From positions 2,079,001 through 2,143,000 of the forward strand of contig NZ_CP102409.1 in the NCBI RefSeq assembly GCF_024628725.1: DNA of 64,000 bases. Reading direction: 5' to 3'. A program made the position numbers and the translations under genes. Source of the DNA: Ruegeria sp. YS9. Its GTDB lineage: Bacteria; Pseudomonadota; Alphaproteobacteria; Rhodobacterales; Rhodobacteraceae. Positions 9,759 to 19,875 of the stretch are shown here, piece after piece (within the stretch, counting starts at the first letter, position 1; the number at the start of each line of letters is the position of its first letter). The notes beneath the pieces are model-generated. The model was given only the letters and a program-made list of their open reading frames with translations, was not told the origin of the DNA and did not search any database.

Positions 9759-10382
9759 ATGGCGAAATCAGACCCCTTCGGATTCGATATGTCCGTTTCC
9801 AGCGCCAAGAAGAAGAATCCGCGGGGTCGTCGAGGCATGTCAGGTGCGTCCGAAACCTCTGTCAGGGTGTGTGATCACGAGGGATGTGACGAGCCGGGCA
9901 AGTTCCGTGCGCCGAAGGCACCGGATGTCCTGGATGATTATTTCTGGTTCTGCCAGCAACACGTGCGGGAATATAACCAGAAGTGGAACTTCTTTGACGG
10001 CACCACCGAGGCCGAGTTGAACGCGCAGCGATCGAAAGACAAGGTTTGGGAGCGCGAGACCAAGCCGATGGGCGACCCCGAAGCGCGCGCCTGGGCCCGT
10101 TTGGGGATCGAGGATCCGCATCAGGTGCTCGGCGCCAACAGCACGCAGAACAAGGGCCGCAACACGGGCAGCGGACGCCGCCTGCCGCCGACCGAACGCC
10201 GTGCGATCGAGATTCTCGAGGCCAAGGACAGCTGGACCAAGGCCGAGGTTCGCAAAGCGTACAAGAAGCTGATCAAAGTGCTGCATCCGGACATGAACGG
10301 CGGCGACCGCTCGCAGGAAGAGCAGTTGCAGGAAGTTGTCTGGGCCTGGGATCAGATCAAGGACAGCCGGAACTTCAAGTAA
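9759..10382 (+). CDS. J-domain (DnaJ-like) protein
   Basis: A 207-residue protein with its J domain at the C-terminus (about 145-207), including the DnaK-stimulating HPD tripeptide at 176-178 (KVLHPDMNGGDRS). The N-terminal part has paired Cys/His residues (VCDHEGCDEPG and WFCQQHV), which look like a small zinc-binding module. It has neither the G/F region nor the C-terminal substrate domains of true DnaJ, so it is a specialised co-chaperone. The link bolA / J-protein / cobS-cobT recurs in alphaproteobacteria. The client is unknown. Confidence 0.88.
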   Translation: MAKSDPFGFDMSVSSAKKKNPRGRRGMSGASETSVRVCDHEGCDEPGKFRAPKAPDVLDDYFWFCQQHVREYNQKWNFFDGTTEAELNAQRSKDKVWERETKPMGDPEARAWARLGIEDPHQVLGANSTQNKGRNTGSGRRLPPTERRAIEILEAKDSWTKAEVRKAYKKLIKVLHPDMNGGDRSQEEQLQEVVWAWDQIKDSRNFK

Positions 10383-10445
10383 GGGTCACGGCTTTGCCTG
10401 CTTTACCTTCGCGGTGCGCCCTGCCTGAATGGTTGGGTGCCGCGG

Positions 10446-11105
10446 ATGACACAAGCTGAAAAAACTGTGCGATTTCCGTATGGAAACCTGTTTCAATCCC
10501 CGCGAAAGTGGTGGAAGATTTGGGACAGGAATTTCCAGGGATCAGTTTCGTTGCGCACATCCATTTGCCTGTTGCTCGTCTCGGTAAGCGGACTCATCGT
10601 CGCCAGTTTCATTCCGACCGATGCGGATTGGCTGTTCCTTCTGGCGCTGATTTGCGTGATGGCCAGCGCCATCCTGTTCATACGGGCCTGGTTCAGCTGG
10701 CGCAGAGCCAACACATGGATCATCGTGGATGGCTCGAACGTCATGCACTGGAAAGACGGCACCCCGGATCTGGACACGTTGAAGAAGGTCCTTGAGACTT
10801 TGAAGCAGGCCGGATTCAAACCGGGCGTCATGTTCGATGCGAATGTCGGGTACAAGGTCGAAGGTGATTATATGGACGACCGGATGCTGAGCCGCGCCCT
10901 GGGCCTACGATCCGGGCAGGTCATGGTGGCCCCCAAAGGAACACCCGCCGACCCGCTGATCTTGCAGGCGGCGCGGGACAGCCAGGCGCGCATCGTCACA
11001 AATGACCGGTTTCGGGATTGGGCGGACGAGTATCCGGATGTGTTGAACGCGGATCGCCTCGTGAAAGGCGGCTTTCAAAAGGGTGAACTTTGGTTCTCAC
11101 TCTGA
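10446..11105 (+). CDS. Membrane-anchored NYN (Zc3h12a-type) ribonuclease candidate
   Basis: About 219 residues. Two hydrophobic segments (about 35-55 and 60-80) are followed by a basic WFSWRRA stop and then a soluble domain with the NYN/PIN-like pattern: WIIVDGSNVMHW (first acidic residue), GVMFDANVG, a helical segment, GTPADPLILQAA, and IVTNDRFRDW near the end. These Asp residues sit where the metal-dependent RNase site of Zc3h12a-like proteins lies. A GTG at 10437 is another possible start. The gene is inserted between the J-protein gene and cobS. RNase activity is inferred from the fold pattern only. Confidence 0.75.
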   Translation: MTQAEKTVRFPYGNLFQSPRKWWKIWDRNFQGSVSLRTSICLLLVSVSGLIVASFIPTDADWLFLLALICVMASAILFIRAWFSWRRANTWIIVDGSNVMHWKDGTPDLDTLKKVLETLKQAGFKPGVMFDANVGYKVEGDYMDDRMLSRALGLRSGQVMVAPKGTPADPLILQAARDSQARIVTNDRFRDWADEYPDVLNADRLVKGGFQKGELWFSL

Positions 11106-11295
11106 GGCGGGATCGGTCCACCTGTCCGGAAAACACTGCTTGGTACGCCTGTCCGGTGTACAGATAGGGCCAGTTTGCAAGAAAAACATGCGCACCTTTG
11201 GACGTGTTCCTCTTTCCCTTGCCCTTGCCTGCAATATGTTGCACCACACACGGGTTCATACCCGGTGAACGGGCCAAAGGATAAGGACTAGGCGC

Positions 11296-12282
11296 ATGGC
11301 TGACGGATCGATCGATATCAACGCAAAACCTACCGAGGATATCTCGGTCCGTGACGTGTTCGGCATTGACAGCGACATGGCGGTGAAGGGTTTTGCCGAA
11401 GCGACAGACCGTGTGCCCGCCATCGACCCGACCTACAAGTTCGACCCGGAAACCACGCTGGCGATTCTGGCGGGCTTTTCCCATAACCGCCGCGTCATGA
11501 TCCAAGGCTATCACGGCACCGGCAAATCGACCCATATCGAACAGGTCGCCGCCCGTCTGAACTGGCCCGCCGTTCGTGTGAACCTGGACAGCCATATCAG
11601 CCGGATCGACCTGATCGGCAAGGATGCGATCAAGCTGCGCGACGGCAAGCAGGTGACCGAGTTCCACGAAGGCATCCTGCCCTGGGCGCTGCGCAACCCC
11701 GTGGCCATCGTGTTCGACGAATATGATGCGGGCCGCGCCGACGTGATGTTCGTCATCCAGCGTGTGCTGGAGCATGACGGCAAGCTGACCCTGCTGGACC
11801 AGAACGAGATCATCACCCCGAACCCGAATTTCCGCCTGTTTGCCACCGCCAACACGGTCGGTCTGGGCGACACCACGGGCCTGTATCACGGCACGCAGCA
11901 GATCAACCAGGCGCAGATGGACCGCTGGTCGCTGGTCTCGACGCTGAACTACCTGAGCCACGACGCCGAGACGATGATCGTTCTGTCGAAGGCGCCGCAT
12001 TACAACACCGCCGAGGGCCGCAAGACCGTCAGCCAGATGGTCACGGTCGCCGACCTGACCCGAACCGCCTTCATGAATGGCGATCTGTCCACCGTCATGA
12101 GCCCGCGGACCGTGATCAACTGGGCCCAGAACGCCGAGATCTTCCGCAACGTGGGCTATGCGTTCCGCCTGTCCTTCCTCAACAAATGCGATGAGCTGGA
12201 GCGTCAGACCGTGGCCGAATTCTATCAGCGCTGCTTCGATGAGGAGTTGCCTGAGAGCGCCGCGAGCGCAAGCTTGGGGTAA
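11296..12282 (+). CDS. cobS: Cobaltochelatase subunit CobS
   Basis: AAA+ ATPase subunit of the aerobic CobNST complex, which inserts cobalt into hydrogenobyrinate a,c-diamide in B12 synthesis. 328 residues. Walker A is at 71-79 (GYHGTGKST), Walker B is [11 protein letters not shown], followed by [11 protein letters not shown] and DRWS (arginine finger region). The N-terminus [12 protein letters not shown] is typical of CobS. The start is preceded by aagga at the right distance. cobT follows after 121 bp containing a hairpin. cobN is not within this window. Confidence 0.96.
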   Translation: MADGSIDINAKPTEDISVRDVFGIDSDMAVKGFAEATDRVPAIDPTYKFDPETTLAILAGFSHNRRVMIQGYHGTGKSTHIEQVAARLNWPAVRVNLDSHISRIDLIGKDAIKLRDGKQVTEFHEGILPWALRNPVAIVFDEYDAGRADVMFVIQRVLEHDGKLTLLDQNEIITPNPNFRLFATANTVGLGDTTGLYHGTQQINQAQMDRWSLVSTLNYLSHDAETMIVLSKAPHYNTAEGRKTVSQMVTVADLTRTAFMNGDLSTVMSPRTVINWAQNAEIFRNVGYAFRLSFLNKCDELERQTVAEFYQRCFDEELPESAASASLG

Positions 12283-12290
12283 GCACCCGA

Positions 12291-12346
12291 ATTGCGCCCG
12301 TTCCGGGCGCAATGCCTCCGGCGGGGATATTTTTGGCCAGATGAAG
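12291..12346 (+). repeat. Hairpin plus common Roseobacter-type intergenic element
   Basis: A perfect 9-bp stem (attgcgccc / gggcgcaat, 12291-12313) with a 5-nt loop stands 8 nt after the cobS stop. It is followed by gcctccggcggggatatttt and then tggccagatgaag. I recognise this string as a frequent intergenic element in Rhodobacteraceae. The stem followed by tatttttgg could give partial termination between cobS and cobT. Confidence 0.6.
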
Positions 12347-12403
12347 TCGGATCCGTTACAGTTTTCAACGCCGGGCAGGTCATTTTGATGAGGGCTTAAG
12401 GAC

Positions 12404-14281
12404 ATGGCACAGAAGAACGACAACCCTGCTGATCCGTTCAAGAAGGCCCTGGCCGAAGCAACCAAGGTCATGGCCGATGATCCCGAGCTGTCGGTGACTT
12501 ATACGGTCGACCCTTCGGGCATGTCGGGCGAGTCGATGCGGCTGCCACAGGTCTCGCGCCGGATGACGCGCGAAGAAGTGCTGTTGGCGCGTGGCACGGC
12601 GGATGCCTTGGCGTTGCAGCGCAAGTATCATGACGACGCGACCCATGCGCGCTATGCGCCACCGGGTGATATGGCGCGGGATCTGTACGAAGCGATGGAG
12701 ACCGCCCGCTGCGAAGCGATGGGCGCGCGGGACATGCCGGGCACCGCCAGCAATATTGACGTCAAGATCGGGCATGAAGCGATCCGGCGGGGCTATGATC
12801 AGTGCAAGCAACCCGCCGATGCACCTCTGTCGATTGCAGCAGGGTACCTGATCCGACATCTGGCCACCGGGCGTGATCTGCCCTCTGCCGCTGATAATAT
12901 CATGAACCTGTGGCGTGGGTTCATCGAAGAGCAAGCTGGCGGAACGCTGGAAAATCTGGACGAAATCCTCTCGGACCAGGCGGAGTTTGCCAAATTCGCC
13001 CGTCAGGTGATCAAGGATCTTGGATATGGCGACCAGCTTGGGGAAGACCCGGACGAGCTGGACGACGAACAGGAAGACCAGGCCGAGGAAGACGCGGAGG
13101 AACAGCCCGATCCCGACAGCACCGGTCAGGATGATCAGGACGAACAGGACGCGGACGCAACACCTGAGCAGACGCAGGAGGAGCAGCAGGATCAGTCTCA
13201 GGCCCAGGTCTCGATGGACGAAATGGCCGAAGACGAGATGGGCGACGAGGCTGAGATGCCGGATGGCGAGGCGCCGCTGGAGCCGCCTGCCCCGCCGCCC
13301 GCATCCGAAGCGGATCCGGATTACAAGGTCTATCTGGACACCCATGACGAAGAGATCGCCGCCGAGGATCTGGCGGAACCGGCCGAGCTGGAACGTCTGC
13401 GGGCCTATCTGGATCAGCAGCTGGAGCCCTTGAAAGGGGCGGTATCGCGTCTGGCCAACAAGCTGCAACGCCGCTTGCAGGCGCAGCAGAACCGCAGCTG
13501 GGAGTTCGACCGCGAGGAAGGCATTCTGGACGCGGGCCGATTGGCACGTGTGGTCGCGAACCCCACCACTCCGCTGAGTTTCAAGGTCGAAAAGGACACC
13601 GAGTTCCGCGACACGGTGGTGACGCTGCTGCTGGACAATTCGGGGTCGATGCGGGGTCGTCCGATTTCGATCGCGGCCATTTGCGCGGATGTTCTGGCGC
13701 GGACGCTGGAGCGGTGCAACGTAAAGGTCGAAATTCTGGGCTTTACCACGCGGGCGTGGAAAGGCGGTCAGGCACGTGAGGCATGGCTGAACGATGGCCG
13801 CCCGCAGCAGCCGGGCCGTCTGAACGACCTGCGCCACATCATCTACAAGGGCGCGGACGCCCCTTGGCGTCGTGCGCGGCCCAATCTGGGGCTGATGATG
13901 AAAGAGGGCCTGCTGAAGGAAAACATCGATGGTGAAGCCCTGGAATGGGCACATCGCCGGATGCTGGCACGGCGCGAACAACGCAAGATCCTGATGGTGA
14001 TCTCGGACGGTGCGCCGGTCGATGATTCGACGCTGAGCGTGAACCCGGCCAACTATCTGGAAAAACACCTGCGCGACGTGATCGCGATGGTCGAAAAACG
14101 CAAGATGGTCGAACTTTTGGCCATCGGGATCGGCCATGACGTGACCCGGTATTATGACCGGGCGGTGACTATTACCGATGTAGAGCAACTGGCCGGCGCG
14201 ATGACCGAACAACTGGCGGCTCTGTTTGACAGTGACCCGCGGGCGCGGGCGCGGGTCATGGGGATGAGAAAGGCCGGCTGA
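12404..14281 (+). CDS. cobT: Cobaltochelatase subunit CobT
   Basis: Second chaperone-like subunit of the CobNST cobalt chelatase; it forms a two-tiered ring with CobS. 625 residues. The N-terminal helical domain is followed by a very acidic Asp/Glu/Gln-rich linker (about 207-300) and a C-terminal von Willebrand A domain. The MIDAS metal motif is DNSGSM from residue 411, with a second element [11 protein letters not shown]. The acidic linker is normal for CobT and explains the skewed base composition at 13.05-13.3 kb. Confidence 0.96.
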   Translation: MAQKNDNPADPFKKALAEATKVMADDPELSVTYTVDPSGMSGESMRLPQVSRRMTREEVLLARGTADALALQRKYHDDATHARYAPPGDMARDLYEAMETARCEAMGARDMPGTASNIDVKIGHEAIRRGYDQCKQPADAPLSIAAGYLIRHLATGRDLPSAADNIMNLWRGFIEEQAGGTLENLDEILSDQAEFAKFARQVIKDLGYGDQLGEDPDELDDEQEDQAEEDAEEQPDPDSTGQDDQDEQDADATPEQTQEEQQDQSQAQVSMDEMAEDEMGDEAEMPDGEAPLEPPAPPPASEADPDYKVYLDTHDEEIAAEDLAEPAELERLRAYLDQQLEPLKGAVSRLANKLQRRLQAQQNRSWEFDREEGILDAGRLARVVANPTTPLSFKVEKDTEFRDTVVTLLLDNSGSMRGRPISIAAICADVLARTLERCNVKVEILGFTTRAWKGGQAREAWLNDGRPQQPGRLNDLRHIIYKGADAPWRRARPNLGLMMKEGLLKENIDGEALEWAHRRMLARREQRKILMVISDGAPVDDSTLSVNPANYLEKHLRDVIAMVEKRKMVELLAIGIGHDVTRYYDRAVTITDVEQLAGAMTEQLAALFDSDPRARARVMGMRKAG

Positions 14282-14431
14282 GGCTGATCTTCTGCCCGGC
14301 GGGCGCATTTCCCCGAGGGCGAAGTGTTTTTCGTTGCTGATCATCGGCTTGTTCAGGCGGGGTGTTCCCGTCTGGACATTTTTTGAAATGCGCCTCAGGG
14401 TCACGCTCAAATGATGTGAATGAGGCCGCCC

Positions 14432-16222
14432 ATGTTCCAATCCTTCGAAGTGACCGCCCGCCCGGAACAGGGGCCACCGCGGCTGGCCGCCTTGCGCGAA
14501 CAGATGGTGCAAGAAGGGCTGGACGGGTTTCTGATCCCGCGGGCGGATGCGCATCAGGGAGAGTATGTCGCGGCGCGCGATGAACGTCTGGCTTGGCTGA
14601 CCGGGTTCACGGGCTCGGCCGGGTTTTGCGCCGCCCTGCGCGACGTGGCCGGAGTTTTCATCGACGGGCGGTATCGCACCCAGGTCAAGGCACAAGTTGC
14701 CGCAGATTTCACCCCGGTCCCCTGGCCCGAGGTAAGCCTGAGCGCCTGGCTGAAACAGCAATTGCCCAACGGCGGCAAGATCGGATTTGACCCGTGGCTG
14801 CATGCGGCGGGGCAGATTTCCGGCACATTGAGTGATCTGGAAGGATCGGGCATCGAACTGGTGAGATGCGAAAACCTTGTGGACCGGATCTGGGCCGATC
14901 AACCCGCACCGCCGATGAACCCGGTCAAGGCGCATCCGATCGAATTTGCCGGGGAAGGTGCGGACAGCAAGATCGCCCGTCTGGCCGAAGACCTTCGACG
15001 GGCCGGGCACAAGGCAGCGGTGATCACCCTGCCGGATTCCATCATGTGGCTGTTGAATATCCGTGGGTCGGATATCGCCTATAACCCGGTGGCCCACGGC
15101 TTTGCCATTCTTCAAGCAGGTGGTCAGGTCGATCTGTTCATGGCGGCAGAGAAACTGGCCGGGGTACGGGATCATCTGGGCTCTCAGGTGACCTTGCGCG
15201 CTGTGGGCGATTTTCTGGATGCGGTTGCGGCTCTGGCCGGTCCGGTGCAGGTGGATGCCGCTTCGGTACCTCAGATCGTGGCCGATGCGCTGGGTGACGC
15301 GATGACGGATGGCGGCGATCCCTGCGCCCTGCCCAAAGCCTGCAAGAATGAGGCTGAAATCGCAGGCAGCGCCGAGGCGCATTTGCGCGATGCGGTGGCG
15401 GTCATCGAAACGTTATGCTGGCTGGACCAGCAAGCCCCGGGCAGCGTGACCGAAACACAGGTTGTCACCCGGCTGGAAGAAAACCGGCGCAAGGACAATG
15501 CGCTTCAGGACATCTCGTTCGATACCATTGCAGGCACGGGTCCGAACGGCGCGATCATGCATTACCACGTGACGGAAGAGACCGACAGCCGCCTGGAACA
15601 CGGCCATATTCTGGTGCTGGACAGTGGCGGGCAGTATCTGGACGGCACCACCGACATCACCCGAACCATCGCCATCGGTGACGTCGGAACCGAGGAAAAA
15701 ACCTGCTTCACCCGGGTGCTGAAGGGCATGATTGCCATGTCGATGCTGCGCTGGCCTGCCGGCCTTGCCGGGCGGGATATCGAATGTGTGGCCCGCGTGC
15801 CGCTGTGGTCCGCGGGACAGGATTTCAACCATGGGGTCGGACATGGGGTCGGCGCCTATCTGAGCGTGCATGAAGGGCCGCAGCGGCTGTCGAAAGTCAG
15901 CCATGTACCGCTGCAACCCGGCATGATCCTGTCAAACGAACCCGGGTATTATCGGGAAGGCGCATTTGGCATCCGCATCGAGAACCTTGTGGTGGTCAAA
16001 GAGGCGCCCGCCCTGCCCTCTGGCGACGCCGAACGCGCAATGTTGAACTGGCGTACCCTGACCTTTGTGCCGATTGACCGCAGGCTGATCATGGTCGATA
16101 TGTTGACGACCGACGAACGCGACTGGCTGAATGCCTATCACCGCGACGTTGCGGAAAAAATCCGCCCAAGGCTGGGACATGACGCGCAACTGTGGTTGGA
16201 TGCCGCAACTGCTCCGGTCTGA
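14432..16222 (+). CDS. pepP: Xaa-Pro aminopeptidase P (M24 family)
   Basis: Cleaves N-terminal residues preceding proline. 596 residues with three parts, as in the long eukaryote-like aminopeptidase P: two creatinase-type N-terminal domains and a C-terminal pita-bread domain. Metal-ligand segments are visible: LVLDSGGQYLDGTTDITRT (two Asp), GHGVGAYLSVHEG (His), LSNEPGYY and FGIRIENLVV (two Glu). An ATG at 14420 is in frame, but tgagg at 14421-14425 is correctly spaced for 14432. Probably cytoplasmic, as no signal peptide is seen. Confidence 0.92.
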   Translation: MFQSFEVTARPEQGPPRLAALREQMVQEGLDGFLIPRADAHQGEYVAARDERLAWLTGFTGSAGFCAALRDVAGVFIDGRYRTQVKAQVAADFTPVPWPEVSLSAWLKQQLPNGGKIGFDPWLHAAGQISGTLSDLEGSGIELVRCENLVDRIWADQPAPPMNPVKAHPIEFAGEGADSKIARLAEDLRRAGHKAAVITLPDSIMWLLNIRGSDIAYNPVAHGFAILQAGGQVDLFMAAEKLAGVRDHLGSQVTLRAVGDFLDAVAALAGPVQVDAASVPQIVADALGDAMTDGGDPCALPKACKNEAEIAGSAEAHLRDAVAVIETLCWLDQQAPGSVTETQVVTRLEENRRKDNALQDISFDTIAGTGPNGAIMHYHVTEETDSRLEHGHILVLDSGGQYLDGTTDITRTIAIGDVGTEEKTCFTRVLKGMIAMSMLRWPAGLAGRDIECVARVPLWSAGQDFNHGVGHGVGAYLSVHEGPQRLSKVSHVPLQPGMILSNEPGYYREGAFGIRIENLVVVKEAPALPSGDAERAMLNWRTLTFVPIDRRLIMVDMLTTDERDWLNAYHRDVAEKIRPRLGHDAQLWLDAATAPV

Positions 16223-16285
16223 CACTGGTCTGTTACATAGAACAGGCAGAGGGGTGGCCCTGATACGACGACGGAAGGAAATGGA

Positions 16286-16627
16286 ATGGCTGAGATCACG
16301 ATCCGGAAAGCGCCGGGCAAATGGACTGTCCGCTCGGGCGGTGCGATCCTGGGCGAAACGAACAACGCGCTGGAACTGCTTGAAGGCGACAAGGATCCCG
16401 TGATCTATTTTCCGCGCAACGATATTGCGATGGCGTTTCTGGATCGGACCGACAAGGTGACCCACTGCCCCGGCAAGGGCGACGCGACGCATTTTTCCAT
16501 CGTCAACAAGTCATCCGTGACCGCCAATGCGGTCTGGAGCTATGAGGATCCGATTCAGGCGGTGGCCGAGATCAGGGACCATCTGGCATTTTATCCGGTC
16601 GAGTCGGTAAAGGTGGAGCAGATTTAA
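16286..16627 (+). CDS. DUF427 domain protein
   Basis: A 113-residue protein with the DUF427 beta-barrel pattern: GKWTVRSGGAILGET, VIYFPRNDI, TDKVTHCPGKGDATHFSI, AVWSYEDP, DHLAFYP. The family is common in alphaproteobacteria and of unknown function. The ATG is preceded by ggaagga. No conserved neighbour gives it a role. Confidence 0.88.
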   Translation: MAEITIRKAPGKWTVRSGGAILGETNNALELLEGDKDPVIYFPRNDIAMAFLDRTDKVTHCPGKGDATHFSIVNKSSVTANAVWSYEDPIQAVAEIRDHLAFYPVESVKVEQI

Positions 16628-16718
16628 CGCCAGCCCCAGCGCCCACCTCACGCAGCTGTGGCATGCACGTGAGCGGTATTTGCGGCACACTTGTTCCGGG
16701 GTAACACCGGAGGCTTCC

Positions 16719-18086
16719 ATGGCGATGTCACGTCGCGGTTTTGCTGGGATGATCGGGGCTGGTGCAATGGCACCCGACGCGCTTTGGGCGCAGCAGGATC
16801 CGGTTCTGGAGGCGTTGCGCAGCACGCTGAACGGGCGTCGGACCGCGTTTGAGGCGCAGATGGCGTATCTGAAGGACCGCGGCCAGCCGGATGTTGTGGC
16901 CGGGTTGCTGACCGCGATGCGCTATGCCGACAGGCGGCGGGATGAGATTGTCGAGGTGATGGAGGCCCTGACCGGGCAGCGTCATGGCAACGACTGGTTC
17001 GCGTGGATGCTGTGGCAGGAACGAAACCCGCAGATTGTCCCTCATCCTTCGCTGATCCCGTTCAAGCGCGAAGTTCTGTTGGGGATCGACCCGAATTTCG
17101 ATCTGTTCCTGCGGTCTGAGTATCTGCAACGCGGCAGGATGAAGATCCGCCTGGAAGAGATCGCCTGGGGCGGTGTGTACAAGGATGGCATTCCGTCGCT
17201 GGACAACCCAACCCTGATCTCGGCTTCGAATGCGGGGTATCTGAAGGGCGATGATCTGGTGTTCGGCGTCGCCATCAACGGCGATGAGCGCGCCTATCCC
17301 CTGCGGATCATGGGATGGCACGAGATGTTCAACGAGGTGATCGGAGGCGTGCCCGTGGCGCTGGCCTATTGCACGCTTTGCGGGTCGGGCATCCTGTTTG
17401 AAACTCAGGTGGCGGGGCGGCGAAAGCCGTTCATTTTCGGGTCGTCAGGTTTCCTCTATCGCTCGAACAAGCTGATGTTTGACCGCGAAACGCATTCGCT
17501 GTGGAACCAGTATACCGGCAAGTCTGTGGTCGGGCCTTTGGCCAACAGCGGCATCACGTTGAAACAGCGCCCGGTTGTGATCACGACATGGGACAGCTGG
17601 AGAACCTCGCATCCCAAAACCCGTGTTCTGTCGCTGAACACCGGGCATCGGCGCAATTACGGATCAGGGGTGGTTTATCGCGACTATTTCGCCTCGAGCG
17701 AGCTGATGTTCCCGGCCACTGTGGATCAGTCCCGGCATCGGCAGAAGGATTACATCTTTGCCGTGCGCCAGTTTGGTGCCGCCCGCGCCTGGCCTCTGGA
17801 TGTGTTCAAGGGCAAACCGGTGATCAACGATGCAATCGGTCGGACACCTCTGGTTCTGATTGGCGATCCCAAAGAGCGCAGCGTGCGGGCCTATGAACGA
17901 AAATCTCATGTGTTCCGGGCGACGCAAGACGGATTGCAGGATAGCGCGGGGAATGGTTGGACCGTCACGGAAGAGGCTTTGATCGGGCCGGATGGCACGC
18001 GTTTGCCTCGGGTCGCCGGGCATATATCGTACTGGTTTGCGTGGGACAATTACATGGGCGACGCAGCCAGCGTGTATGGTGAGTGA
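16719..18086 (+). CDS. DUF3179 domain protein with a Tat-type signal
   Basis: 455 residues from the ATG at 16719, which has ggagg five nt upstream; the frame opens earlier but without a site. The N-terminus MAMSRRGFAG followed by a hydrophobic stretch and an Ala-X-Ala-like region is a twin-arginine signal. The body has DUF3179 hallmarks: NGDERAYPLRIMGWHEMFNE, VPVALAYCTLCGSG with a paired Cys motif, FGSSGFLYRSNKLMFDR, TGKSVVGP and a C-terminal SYWFAWDNY. Tat export and the CxxC motif suggest a folded, possibly metal- or cofactor-bound periplasmic protein. Its reaction is not known. Confidence 0.85.
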   Translation: MAMSRRGFAGMIGAGAMAPDALWAQQDPVLEALRSTLNGRRTAFEAQMAYLKDRGQPDVVAGLLTAMRYADRRRDEIVEVMEALTGQRHGNDWFAWMLWQERNPQIVPHPSLIPFKREVLLGIDPNFDLFLRSEYLQRGRMKIRLEEIAWGGVYKDGIPSLDNPTLISASNAGYLKGDDLVFGVAINGDERAYPLRIMGWHEMFNEVIGGVPVALAYCTLCGSGILFETQVAGRRKPFIFGSSGFLYRSNKLMFDRETHSLWNQYTGKSVVGPLANSGITLKQRPVVITTWDSWRTSHPKTRVLSLNTGHRRNYGSGVVYRDYFASSELMFPATVDQSRHRQKDYIFAVRQFGAARAWPLDVFKGKPVINDAIGRTPLVLIGDPKERSVRAYERKSHVFRATQDGLQDSAGNGWTVTEEALIGPDGTRLPRVAGHISYWFAWDNYMGDAASVYGE

Positions 18087-18089
18087 AAC

Positions 18090-19775
18090 TCAGGAATGCT
18101 CTTCGGCAGCCGTGGCCGCAAGCGCCCTGTTATACGCCTTGAGAGCATCGACGTGATAGAGCGCGCCAACCGGTGTTTCGGATCCGTCTTTTTCCAGAAT
18201 GATAACCGGAATGCAGGGGATGTCGTCACGATCAAAGTAGGGCATGGCGGCTTCCAGCGTGGCGCTGGCCTGAATGCACAGGCCCTGGTCGATCAGCCCC
18301 TGTGCCTCTTCCTTCGTGATCGACCGCGGATCCCCAAGCGGGCGCATCACGGCCCCGGCGCGAAGCATTGCCAGCAGATACGCCTGCGGCCCCGCAGCCA
18401 GGTGGACATCGCGTCGTTCCAGCTGGGTCAGGAAGAACGACCTGTCCACCAGGCGCGAGGCCAGCGCAGTGGACATGGACACACTGACCATAACCGCAAG
18501 ACCGATCTGCCAGTCGCCGGTCAGTTCAAAAACGATCAGAGTGGTCGAGATGGGCGCCCCAAGCACCGCCGCAGCCACGGCACCCATACCGGCAAAGGCA
18601 TAAAGCGTGTGCGTGCCCGACACATCCGGCAGCAACCCGGTGGCGATAAGCCCGAAGGCCAGCCCGGTCAGCGCGCCGACCATCAGAGAAGGCGAGAAAA
18701 CACCGCCACCCATGCGCCCGCCCATGGTAATCGCCACCGCAACCGTTTTGGTCACCGCAAACAGGATGGCCGTGGTCAGCACCAGATCACCGGTCAGGGC
18801 GCGAATCGTCGTCTCGTACCCCACGCCGATGATATGCGGAAACCAGATCGCCATCAGCCCCAGCATCGCCCCGGACACCGCAGGGCGCAGCCAGCCCGGA
18901 ATTGACAGACGGTTCTGGATATGGCTGCCGATATCCTCGGCAAAGAAGATCGACCGCATCAGCAGCAACGCGACAAGTCCGCAGATCAGGCCCAAGATCA
19001 GGAAGGCCGGAAGTTCGACATAGAATTGCAGCGATCCCGGCGTCTCGAGCGTGAACTCGGTAACGTCGCCATATTCCAGCCGGTTGATCACCGTTCCCGC
19101 GACCGAGGCGATGACGATGGGTGCAAAGGCGTGAACGGCGAAGTGGCGCAGCACGACCTCGAGCGCGAACAATGCCCCGGCAATGGGGGCGTTGAAGCTG
19201 GCCGACACGGCCGCAGCGACGGCGCAGCCCAGCAGGTCACGGCCCGTGATCCCATCCGCATGTATGCGGTTGCTGACCCATGTGGAGATGACCCCGGCCA
19301 TATGCACCACCGGGCCTTCGCGCCCCGTTGACCCGCCCGAACTGAGCGTGATCAGCGAGGCGAAAAACGACGCGATGCCCGCCTTGACCTCGACCCGCCC
19401 GTCAGTGATGGCCGAACCTTCGATCACGTCGGCAACCGACCGGACGCGGCCGTCATTGGTGAACCGGTTCAGGATCACACCGACGATCAAACCGCCGATG
19501 ATGGGAATGATCAGAACCATGAACCAAGGCAGTTTCTCGGCGTGGCTGTGCAGCAGCAGGATGTCATCGGTATCGTAAAGATAGGCCTGCAACGCACGGA
19601 TCGCCTTGCGGAAGCCAAGCGCCATGAAACCCGCCGCGATCCCTATGGCCAGCGCGATGAACCAGAACTGGATCTGGCTTGGCCCCCGGCGCAGCATGAC
19701 CCGCCACGCATCCTTGATCGCGGCCAGAGCCTGATTGAACTGGTTGCGCAGAACGGTGCGGGTCGATTGGGTCAT
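18090..19775 (-). CDS. ClC-family chloride channel/transporter with CBS domains
   Basis: 561 residues. About ten hydrophobic helices in the first 440 residues form the ClC core. The gating-glutamate motif is GGSTGREGPVVHMAG and the second filter motif is GGGVFSPSLMVGAL. The canonical GSGIPE motif is replaced by VADVIEGSAI, as in other bacterial ClCs of this subgroup. The C-terminus (about 465-550) is a cytoplasmic CBS-type region that may sense nucleotides. Keeping the gate Glu suggests Cl-/H+ exchange rather than a pure channel, by inference. Convergent with the DUF3179 gene, 3 nt apart. Confidence 0.9.
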   Translation of the reverse strand: MTQSTRTVLRNQFNQALAAIKDAWRVMLRRGPSQIQFWFIALAIGIAAGFMALGFRKAIRALQAYLYDTDDILLLHSHAEKLPWFMVLIIPIIGGLIVGVILNRFTNDGRVRSVADVIEGSAITDGRVEVKAGIASFFASLITLSSGGSTGREGPVVHMAGVISTWVSNRIHADGITGRDLLGCAVAAAVSASFNAPIAGALFALEVVLRHFAVHAFAPIVIASVAGTVINRLEYGDVTEFTLETPGSLQFYVELPAFLILGLICGLVALLLMRSIFFAEDIGSHIQNRLSIPGWLRPAVSGAMLGLMAIWFPHIIGVGYETTIRALTGDLVLTTAILFAVTKTVAVAITMGGRMGGGVFSPSLMVGALTGLAFGLIATGLLPDVSGTHTLYAFAGMGAVAAAVLGAPISTTLIVFELTGDWQIGLAVMVSVSMSTALASRLVDRSFFLTQLERRDVHLAAGPQAYLLAMLRAGAVMRPLGDPRSITKEEAQGLIDQGLCIQASATLEAAMPYFDRDDIPCIPVIILEKDGSETPVGALYHVDALKAYNRALAATAAEEHS

Positions 19776-19875
19776 TGGCCCTCGGGGATCATCACTTAAC
19801 CCTTAGTAAGCCACGGAGCGTCCATATAAAAGTGAGATAGCGACAGTGTGAGCACCAATTCACGCCATCTCCCCA

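Noticed and set aside
11106-11295. Cobalamin riboswitch upstream of cobS
   Set aside because: I could not find the B12-box or the conserved core. Only a direct repeat of ctgtccgg is seen.
14289-14345. Terminator after cobT
   Set aside because: GC-rich stretch with ttttt, but I could not draw a stem longer than 5 bp next to the T-run.
12380-15382. 1000-codon minus-strand open frame across cobT and pepP
   Set aside because: It spans two well-supported genes on the other strand plus the gap between them. No domain, and Arg/Gln/His-rich composition.
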